The notes beneath the pieces are model-generated. The model made no database searches, was not told the origin of the DNA, and was given only the letters and a program-made list of their open reading frames with translations. Below are positions 57,146 through 64,000 of a stretch of 64,000 nt of DNA, piece after piece. The position numbers and the translations under genes were made by a program. How positions within the stretch are numbered: position 1 is the stretch's first letter; each line of letters begins with the position of its first letter. This stretch comes from Entomomonas asaccharolytica (lineage in GTDB: Bacteria; Pseudomonadota; Gammaproteobacteria; Pseudomonadales; Pseudomonadaceae), in contig NZ_CP067393.1 of the NCBI RefSeq assembly GCF_016653615.1, forward strand, positions 2,185,673 through 2,249,672, in the 5' to 3' direction.

Positions 57146-60100
57146 TTGCGCCTCCTGCACCACCAGTGCCACAACAATCATCAGTACAATCAGGCATACA
57201 TCCTGAAGTTAAAGGAATAGCAGGAGGTGAAGTAATTGATCCACCACCAAAGCCACCGCCACCAGAACCAGCAGAACCACCCCAGCCGCCAATGCTTGAG
57301 CCAGAGCAATTTGAGCCTCTTAGCACATAGAATTTGCCATTACTTCCACCAGAAGAAATATCTCCATTAGCACATTCACTTTGATGAGCTTCAGAATAAT
57401 TAGCCGAATAATTGGAACAACTTGTCGCAAACTGTGCAGTTGCTTTTAATAGGTTTGAGAATTGTGCGTTGTTATGCGTAGATAAACTCTCATCTACTGC
57501 AATCACTTTATAAGGGATTACAATTCTGGTTTTAGGGGGCAACACATTGGGTACTTCCCCAAAGAACTCATATATAAACTGACTATCTGAGTGAGGTGTT
57601 TTAAATACAACATTATCTGCTTGTACTAAACCATAGTTTGTTAAAGTAATTTCGCCTGTTCTTTCTTCCCCAGGTAACATACCTGCCAAGTTAATCGCCA
57701 GAGGCTCTAACAACACAACAGGTGCAGGTACTTGTGTATTAAAGGTGGCATTTACATCAATATCATAGATATCTTCAATAGTTGTTTCTGTTACACCAAA
57801 CTCAATATTTACAGTTTGATATTCTAGAAATATATGCTCATTTACAGTCACATTAGGACGAACCACTACTCTACCGCTAGTATCCATGTGATTAGCTGCA
57901 CTAGCGCGATAACGATAAATGCCTGGTGGTAACTCAGTTAATGTTGCAACACCTTGCTCGTCTGTAGTTATATTATATTCTTCTGTTAGAACTGCTTCAT
58001 TTTGCAGTTTGATAGTGGCTCCTTTAACACCTAAAATAGGATTACCATTTTCATCTAATGTTGCTGTATAAATATCAGCCACATCAAAACGAACGATACC
58101 CTGTCCACTCTGCGTTACTGAAATAGCAACAGGAACTACACCACCATTACTATTTGTTGCACTTACATGAATATTAAAATGATAAATACCATCGGGCACA
58201 CTACTATCAGGATGAGCGATAATTTGTATAGGTACAGTTTCACCAACTGCTAAGTTACCTATATCATTATCAGTTGCAATAAATATCCAACTAGGTGGTA
58301 GACTACCAGCAGCATCTAATAACGTTACCTGTACATCATTTGCAACAGCTAATCCTCTATTACCAATAATAATATTTTCAGTAATAGATTCTTGTTGTTG
58401 TAAACCTGTTTGAATATAAGTTGGACTAGCATAGATACTTGGTGTAGCTTCACCTATTTGATAATTAAGTTGTAGTCTTCCTCTCACCAAATCATTTGAT
58501 TCATTAGCCAACGCAACCAAATGAATCACACCTTGGCTTAGCGCAGTTTCATCAGCAGTAAACTTAATTATAGTGGTAGCCGTTTTACCTGCACTGATAT
58601 TTATACCAGAACCACTTTCTATATCAATACCTACAGGCAAACTTCCCGTTTCTTGATCTTCTGCTCTTGCTATCCAACGTAATCCTGTCGTAGCAGCAGA
58701 AGCAGTTGCATTAACTTTAATTTCCGTAGTTACATGACGAATAGCCTTTAAATTGTAACCCACTAAATTAAATTTAATACGGTTGATGGTGAAACCACCT
58801 TGCGAGATAGCTACTGTTTCATTAGGATGAATAATTGCTACCTGATATACACCTGCATCACTTTCCTGAGGTATAAACTTATAAGAGAAAACACCCTCTG
58901 CATCCGTAACAACATTTATTTTTCGCTCAAAGCCATCAATCATCAAAACTAATTTTAATGGCACATCAGCCACTAAGCTTTGATCAGCTCTATAAACTGC
59001 TTGACCCGTAATGGTAATAGGCTGTAAACCATAAGTAACTTCTGGTGTAATTGCTAATAACTTACCTGTATAAATGGTAGGTGGTGGAGCAGGTGGTTCC
59101 ACTTTAACTGTTACTAGGCGCGTAATAGTAACTGTTTTATTACTTGTATTAGACACTACTGCTGTTAAAACATGCTCACCATTTTGTACGGATGTAATAT
59201 CCCAATGCACAGAATAAGGCGCCTCAGTAACAGTAGCAAACAATACATCATCTACAAAGAATTCAACTTTACTAATACCAAGCTCATCAATAGCACTGAC
59301 CTCAATATCTGTAGAAGTAGATAACTCAATCCCTTCAGCAGGCTTTACAAACACTGCTTTTGGTGCAGGCAATTGATAAGAAAAACTAATTTCAGAACTT
59401 AAACTACTTACTTCATAATCATTTTCTACAGTTGCAGCTAGCTTATAGTTGCCTTCAGCTTGTAATGTGATTGTTGCTGAGAACTTTCCTTCATTATCAA
59501 CTAAAATTTCTTGGTCAACTAATCCATCATTTAGATAAAGTTTTACCTTACCACCTGCTTCAGCAGTACCTGTAACAGCTAATAGAGCTTGACGAATAAC
59601 GGTATTATTAACGGGTTGTACGATAACTGGAACTGTGATTGCTACAGCTTTTGGATCACTATAATCTGATACATTGCCAGCATTATCTGCCACCTTAATA
59701 CGAGCATACAATAATCTATCTGTTGGCAAGCCTTCTGTTTCAAAACTACTATTTACTACAGAAATGACTTCATCAAAAATAACACTCTCGAACAAAGCAT
59801 CTTCAGCAATTTGTAAATGTCCATTCGCCACACCACTCAAATCATCTTCAGCTGTAAAATTTACCCTAACAACATCAGCGCGAGGACGTACAAATTCATC
59901 TACAGTAATTGTAGGCTTAACAGTATCAACAGTAGTCAACAACGAAAAATCTGACCACGCACCCCATGTAGCACCATTATCAATACTGCTACGAATTCGT
60001 GCTTTATAACTATTACCATGAATAAAACCATCAATAAAAGTTAACTGATCAATATCGCCTACCACCTCGTTATATACAGACTCACCTGCTAAATTTTGTA

Positions 60101-60365
60101 TATCAACTTGATAAGTATTGTGCCAAATCCATTTTGGTGCTTTATTGGTATAAACACCTTCTACAGTAGGGCCAGCATGACCATCATTGCTTACTGAAGA
60201 AACATTATTATTTGCTAATATCGTCTGGCTAAAAAATAGCAACGACATTAATAAAACTGTTTTTAATAAAAACTTTAGCCTTAAAAACACCCTATATTTA
60301 TACCTACAGGATGCCTTAAATAATTCCCACCAAAGATAGGAATTATAATAATTATAAGTATTCAT
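57138..60365 (-). CDS. Large secreted Ig-like/beta-sandwich protein
   Basis: The 1075-residue protein has a long signal peptide (cleavage likely after residue 51, TILA). It then has a chain of Ig-like or fibronectin-like modules: IDNGATWGAWSDFS, two or three Big-type domains around 230-430 (VTGTAEAGGKVKLYLNDG, KVEFFVDDVLFATVTEAPYS), a carboxypeptidase-regulatory-like module near 820-880 (LPPGIYRYRASA), and a Gly/Cys-rich tail with CMPDCTDDCCG. It overlaps the exported RHS gene by eight bases, so the two products are probably made in fixed ratio. I infer a surface or periplasmic carrier for the RHS protein; no family gives a function. Confidence 0.75.
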   Translation of the reverse strand: MNTYNYYNSYLWWELFKASCRYKYRVFLRLKFLLKTVLLMSLLFFSQTILANNNVSSVSNDGHAGPTVEGVYTNKAPKWIWHNTYQVDIQNLAGESVYNEVVGDIDQLTFIDGFIHGNSYKARIRSSIDNGATWGAWSDFSLLTTVDTVKPTITVDEFVRPRADVVRVNFTAEDDLSGVANGHLQIAEDALFESVIFDEVISVVNSSFETEGLPTDRLLYARIKVADNAGNVSDYSDPKAVAITVPVIVQPVNNTVIRQALLAVTGTAEAGGKVKLYLNDGLVDQEILVDNEGKFSATITLQAEGNYKLAATVENDYEVSSLSSEISFSYQLPAPKAVFVKPAEGIELSTSTDIEVSAIDELGISKVEFFVDDVLFATVTEAPYSVHWDITSVQNGEHVLTAVVSNTSNKTVTITRLVTVKVEPPAPPPTIYTGKLLAITPEVTYGLQPITITGQAVYRADQSLVADVPLKLVLMIDGFERKINVVTDAEGVFSYKFIPQESDAGVYQVAIIHPNETVAISQGGFTINRIKFNLVGYNLKAIRHVTTEIKVNATASAATTGLRWIARAEDQETGSLPVGIDIESGSGINISAGKTATTIIKFTADETALSQGVIHLVALANESNDLVRGRLQLNYQIGEATPSIYASPTYIQTGLQQQESITENIIIGNRGLAVANDVQVTLLDAAGSLPPSWIFIATDNDIGNLAVGETVPIQIIAHPDSSVPDGIYHFNIHVSATNSNGGVVPVAISVTQSGQGIVRFDVADIYTATLDENGNPILGVKGATIKLQNEAVLTEEYNITTDEQGVATLTELPPGIYRYRASAANHMDTSGRVVVRPNVTVNEHIFLEYQTVNIEFGVTETTIEDIYDIDVNATFNTQVPAPVVLLEPLAINLAGMLPGEERTGEITLTNYGLVQADNVVFKTPHSDSQFIYEFFGEVPNVLPPKTRIVIPYKVIAVDESLSTHNNAQFSNLLKATAQFATSCSNYSANYSEAHQSECANGDISSGGSNGKFYVLRGSNCSGSSIGGWGGSAGSGGGGFGGGSITSPPAIPLTSGCMPDCTDDCCGTGGAGGANE

Positions 60366-60399
60366 TTTATTATCCTATTTATATAAAATTTCCCATAAT

Positions 60400-61254
60400 T
60401 TAAAAAACTAACCCACACGACCTTGATAAACTAAGGCCAGCATTAGCTATAATTTCATGTTGTTGTTTAATGTAATTTTGATAATTACGAAATCCTCCCT
60501 GAAGCCAAACTAACTGCTCAGAAAGAGAAGAGTTATGTAATTGCTGTTTTAGATAATGAAGCGTTTTTTTATCATCAGTAACCAATACCCAATTGATAAA
60601 TGAACTACTTACTAATTGTTCCTCATTGATCAATCCAATAAGCTCTTTAATAGAAGCAGCAGACACATCAAACTGTTTAGTTGGTTTCTCTGGTAAACTT
60701 TCGATATCCTGATCTGATAAACCAACAGTAATAACTTTCCACGGAATAGTTTTACCACCTAAAAAAAACTCTTCAGGTGAAATCTCATTATTTAAACTTA
60801 TTTTCTGTTGCTTAAGGCTATTCCATACTCTTACACCACCATACAAAGCAAAGACGTGTTTAAAGCCTATTTGGCGCAAGTGTGAAATAGCATGATCCAA
60901 CTGTAACTGATCAAAACCTGTACCAATCAATACCACAAAGTGATCAAATAAAAATTGGCTATCTCCCAATTTGATAAGAGATAAACTAACGACCCTCTCC
61001 AAAGGTACATCAATTTGTTTTGGCTTAGATCTAACATCAACCCATACAATATTCTTTACATCACCTTCTAAAATCTGCTCTACTGTTAACCAATTATCTG
61101 AAATTAACAGTTCCTTTTTATAATTAGCAGACCAGTGGTTTATTGCTGATTGTTTATGATTAGTTAGATAGCAACCACCAACATCCTGTCCATAACTGAC
61201 ACCCATAAATAAATACAATAAACTGGCTACTAAAAAGTAATTTATATACCCCAT
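60400..61254 (-). CDS. Exported rhodanese-like protein, apparently inactive
   Basis: The 284-residue protein has a Sec signal (FLVASLLYLFMGVSYGQ) and two rhodanese-like halves: IVWVDVRSKPK...VPLERVVSLSL, then FKHVFALYGGVRVWNS, and a second half ending LVWLQGGFRNYQNY. Where active rhodaneses have a catalytic Cys loop, the first half has LIGTGFDQ, so sulfur transfer is unlikely. It ends in SCGLVF. It is 34 bases upstream of the Ig-like gene and is the first gene of the three-gene operon. A binding or chaperone role in the periplasm is possible. Confidence 0.72.
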   Translation of the reverse strand: MGYINYFLVASLLYLFMGVSYGQDVGGCYLTNHKQSAINHWSANYKKELLISDNWLTVEQILEGDVKNIVWVDVRSKPKQIDVPLERVVSLSLIKLGDSQFLFDHFVVLIGTGFDQLQLDHAISHLRQIGFKHVFALYGGVRVWNSLKQQKISLNNEISPEEFFLGGKTIPWKVITVGLSDQDIESLPEKPTKQFDVSAASIKELIGLINEEQLVSSSFINWVLVTDDKKTLHYLKQQLHNSSLSEQLVWLQGGFRNYQNYIKQQHEIIANAGLSLSRSCGLVF

Positions 61255-61372
61255 AACTAAAGCTCTTACCTCTCAAACAAGATTGCTAGAACAATGTTTC
61301 GAGCTTTAATGCTATTACCCTTTTTAATTTTTTTATTTTTGCTACAACCAGTAAATTTAAATTCTAGACATA

Positions 61373-61400
61373 AAAAAACCTGTACTCAAAGAGTACAGGC
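61373..61400 (-). terminator. Rho-independent terminator of the RTX gene
   Basis: On the minus strand CCTGTACTC-TTT-GAGTACAGG (9-bp perfect stem, 61379-61399) is followed by seven T. It lies 28 bases after the RTX stop and separates that gene from the rhodanese-like operon. Confidence 0.9.
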
Positions 61401-61427
61401 TTATAAATAAAATATCAGGCTTTGTTT

Positions 61428-64000
61428 TTATTCAATCTTATTTAACAAATCTGCTGTAGTTAACACCACCCCATCAGCAAATTGATAACTTGCTATTTGG
61501 TTAGTTGACAATGTTCTTCTCTGGAAGATTACTTTATCACCACTGCTAAAATTAATAACTAGGGTGTTATTATCTATTAACTCAACTAAGGCAATATCTG
61601 TTGAAGCTAAGTCCTCAAAAATCACTTTATCTTCATCTGAAGTGCTACCACTATCATAGATAGTTACTAAACCATCACCTCGATGAATAATATAGGTATC
61701 ATTACCAGCCCCTCCTTGTAAGAAACTACTGCCAGGACCTGCTACTAAAATATCATCACCAGCTCCTCCATAAAGATAATCATCACCTTCACCTGCCTCT
61801 AAACGATCATCTCCATTTTCTCCATAGAGTCTGTCGTCTCCTGACCCACCAATAAGAATATCGTTTCCATCCCTCCCATAAAGAATATCATTACCTGAAC
61901 TGCCTATTACATGATCATCTTTACTGGTAAAGGTATAGCTACCTGCTTGGGTTAAAGTAATGGGCTTATAGGTAAGTATATCTTCTGTAGTAAATACCAC
62001 CCCATCAGCAAATTGATAACTTGCTATTTGGTTAGTTGACAATGTTCTTCTCTGGAAGATTACTTTATCACCACTGGTAAAATTAATAACCAAGGTGTCA
62101 TTATCTATTAACTCAACTAAGGCAATATCTGTCGAAGCTAAGTCCTCAAAGATCACTTTATCTTCGTCTGAACTACTACCACTATCATTAATAGTTACTA
62201 AACCATCACCTCGATGAATAATATAGGTATCATTACCATTACCTCCTTGTAAGAAGCTACTGCCAGGACCTGCTACTAAAATATCATCACCAGCTCCTCC
62301 ATAAAGATAATCATCACCTTCACCTGCCTCTAAACGATCATTTCCATTTTCTCCATGTAAGGTATCATTGCCTGTTCCGCCAATAAGAATATCGTTTCCA
62401 TCGCCACCATAGATAGTATTATTGCCACTTCGCGCCTCTACATAGTCATCACCACCATAGACACGAATAGTATCATTACCCTCACTGCCTATCACATGAT
62501 CTGCTTTTTCACTAAAGGTATAAGTCCCTGCTTGCGGCAAGATAATGGGATTATTCGTTAATATATCTGCTGTAGTAAATACCACCCCATCAGCAAACTG
62601 ATAACTTGCTATTTGATTATATAAAGATGTTCTATTTTGGAATGTTACTTTATCACCACTGGTGAAATTAATAACTAAGGTGTTATTATCTATTAATTCA
62701 ACTAAGCCAATATCTGTTGAAGCTAAGTCCTCAAAGATCACTTTATCTTCATCTGAACTACTACCACTATCATTAATAGTTACTAAACCATCACCTCGAT
62801 GAATAATATAGGTATCATTACCATTACCTCCTTGTAAGAAGCTACTGCCAGGACCTGCTACTAAAATATCATCACCAGCTCCTCCATAAAGATAATCATC
62901 ACCTTCACCTGCCTCTAAACGATCATTTCCATTTTCTCCATGTAAGGTATCATTGCCTGTTCCGCCAATAAGAATATCGTTTCCATCGCCACCATAGATA
63001 GTATTATTGCCACTTCGCGCCTCTACATAGTCATCACCACCATAGACACGAATAGTATCATTACCCTCACTGCCTATCACATGATCTGCTTTTTCACTAA
63101 AGGTATAAGTCCCTGCTTGCGGCAAGATAATGGGATTATTCGTTAATATATCTGCTGTAGTAAATACCACCCCATCAGCAAACTGATAACTTGCTATTTG
63201 ATTATATAAAGATGTTCTATTTTGGAATGTTACTTTATCACCACTGGTGAAATTAATAACTAAGGTGTTATTATCTATTAATTCAACTAAGCCAATATCT
63301 GTTGAAGCTAAGTCCTCAAAGATCACTTTATCTTCATCTGAACTACTACCACTATCATTAATAGTTACTAAACCATCACCTCGATGAATAATATAGGTAT
63401 CATTACCAGCTCCTCCTTGTAAGAAGCTACTGCCAGGACCTGCTACTAAAATATCATCACCAGCTCCTCCATAAAGATAATCATCACCTTCACCTGCCTC
63501 TAAACGATCATTTCCATTTTCTCCATGTAAGGTATCATTGCCTGTTCCGCCAATAAGAATATCGTTTCCATCGCCACCATAGATAGTATTATTGCCACTT
63601 CGCGCCTCTACATAGTCATCACCACCATAGACACGAATAGTATCATTACCCTCACTGCCTATCACATGATCTGCTTTTTCACTAAAGGTATAAGTCCCTG
63701 CTTGCGGCAAGATAATGGGATTATTCGTTAATATATCTGCTGTAGTAAATACCACCCCATCAGCAAACTGATAACTTGCTATTTGATTATATAAAGATGT
63801 TCTATTTTGGAATGTTACTTTATCACCACTGGTGAAATTAATAACTAAGGTGTTATTATCTATTAATTCAACTAAGCCAATATCTGTTGAAGCTAAGTCC
63901 TCAAAGATCACTTTATCTTCATCTGAACTACTACCACTATCATTAATAGTTACTAAACCATCACCTCGATGAATAATATAGGTATCATTACCAGCTCCTC
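61428..64000 (-). CDS. RTX-type repeat protein (5' part beyond the window)
   Basis: The frame is open to base 64000 and ends at 61428; the visible part is about 856 residues. It is made of large repeats of 195 residues (585 bases), each with RTX nonapeptides (GGDGNDILIGGTGNDTLHGE, NGNDRLEAGEGDDYLYGG, AGDDIL) followed by a beta module (DLASTDIGLVELIDNNTLVI, QIASYQFADGV). Equivalent points lie at 62141, 62726, 63311 and 63896. The last unit is 54 bases shorter, lacking two nonapeptides (TIRVYGGDDYVEARSGNN). RTX repeats bind calcium and fold outside the cell after type I secretion, often in large adhesins or enzymes. What the protein does depends on the unseen N-terminal part. Confidence 0.88.
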   Translation of the reverse strand, partial: GAGNDTYIIHRGDGLVTINDSGSSSDEDKVIFEDLASTDIGLVELIDNNTLVINFTSGDKVTFQNRTSLYNQIASYQFADGVVFTTADILTNNPIILPQAGTYTFSEKADHVIGSEGNDTIRVYGGDDYVEARSGNNTIYGGDGNDILIGGTGNDTLHGENGNDRLEAGEGDDYLYGGAGDDILVAGPGSSFLQGGAGNDTYIIHRGDGLVTINDSGSSSDEDKVIFEDLASTDIGLVELIDNNTLVINFTSGDKVTFQNRTSLYNQIASYQFADGVVFTTADILTNNPIILPQAGTYTFSEKADHVIGSEGNDTIRVYGGDDYVEARSGNNTIYGGDGNDILIGGTGNDTLHGENGNDRLEAGEGDDYLYGGAGDDILVAGPGSSFLQGGNGNDTYIIHRGDGLVTINDSGSSSDEDKVIFEDLASTDIGLVELIDNNTLVINFTSGDKVTFQNRTSLYNQIASYQFADGVVFTTADILTNNPIILPQAGTYTFSEKADHVIGSEGNDTIRVYGGDDYVEARSGNNTIYGGDGNDILIGGTGNDTLHGENGNDRLEAGEGDDYLYGGAGDDILVAGPGSSFLQGGNGNDTYIIHRGDGLVTINDSGSSSDEDKVIFEDLASTDIALVELIDNDTLVINFTSGDKVIFQRRTLSTNQIASYQFADGVVFTTEDILTYKPITLTQAGSYTFTSKDDHVIGSSGNDILYGRDGNDILIGGSGDDRLYGENGDDRLEAGEGDDYLYGGAGDDILVAGPGSSFLQGGAGNDTYIIHRGDGLVTIYDSGSTSDEDKVIFEDLASTDIALVELIDNNTLVINFSSGDKVIFQRRTLSTNQIASYQFADGVVLTTADLLNKIE
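61428..64000 (-). repeat. 585-bp tandem repeat array in the RTX gene
   Basis: Units are nearly identical at DNA level: for example, the stretches around 62580-63160 and 63165-63745 differ hardly at all, with the clearest visible change being between alternative sequences coding GGNGND and GGAGND. The final unit is 531 bases. High identity implies recent amplification or homogenisation, and such arrays are prone to length change and to assembly error. Confidence 0.9.

Noticed and set aside
61428-64000. RTX repeat array as a CRISPR-like repeat
   Set aside because: The repeat is coding, 585 bases long and in frame throughout.

Overview
The window is low-GC DNA from a gammaproteobacterium. The left end carries ttcA, hemH, bolA, a DUF2059 lipoprotein gene, pgsA and tRNA-Gly. 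A pgsA/tRNA-Gly neighbourhood used as an integration site fits the Pseudomonadaceae. Together with the very AT-rich sequence, the VgrG/RHS load and the many decaying genes, this suggests an insect-gut relative such as Entomomonas. That assignment is inference; no ribosomal marker is present.

Layout. 1-5077 is the conserved chromosomal segment, ending in tRNA-Gly(GCC). 5064-22953 is an integrated element bounded by a 14-bp repeat of the tRNA 3' end (attL 5064-5077, attR 22940-22953). It carries a P4-type integrase at the far end; an AlpA/antirepressor-like/XRE control block; a serine recombinase; a VgrG with a peptidoglycan amidase effector and probable immunity protein; and, next to the tRNA, a defence-like block of a DUF6602 nuclease-like protein and a two-gene pair resembling the GAPS6 anti-phage system. 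22954-41325 is a second segment ending in a degenerate third att copy (41312-41325). It holds relics (TolC family, metallo-beta-lactamase fold, AraC/integrase chimera, XRE), a GC-rich autotransporter that looks recently imported, two apparently exported redox enzymes, and a second VgrG island with a lipase, a VasX/BTH_I2691-like pore-former, a DUF4123 adaptor and candidate immunity genes. 41551-51784 begins with an integrase relic, passes through a graveyard of broken immunity genes and an orphan RHS tip, and ends in an intact VgrG-Eag-RHS(PAAR)-immunity operon. 52967-61254 is a three-gene operon (rhodanese-like, Ig-like, exported RHS) with no PAAR or VgrG. 61428 to the right edge is the 3' part of a very repetitive RTX-type protein, closed by a clear terminator.

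How it works together. Three VgrG spikes, each with different cargo, supply type VI secretion effectors; no T6SS structural genes are in the window, so the apparatus must be encoded elsewhere. The tRNA-Gly gene has been used repeatedly as an insertion site, leaving three att copies and three non-overlapping integrase fragments. The points most worth a second look are the shared H-x-GNGDN motif linking the two defence genes, the exported RHS operon, the AGACT-NN-AGTCT palindromes upstream of the third VgrG, and the AraC/integrase fusion.
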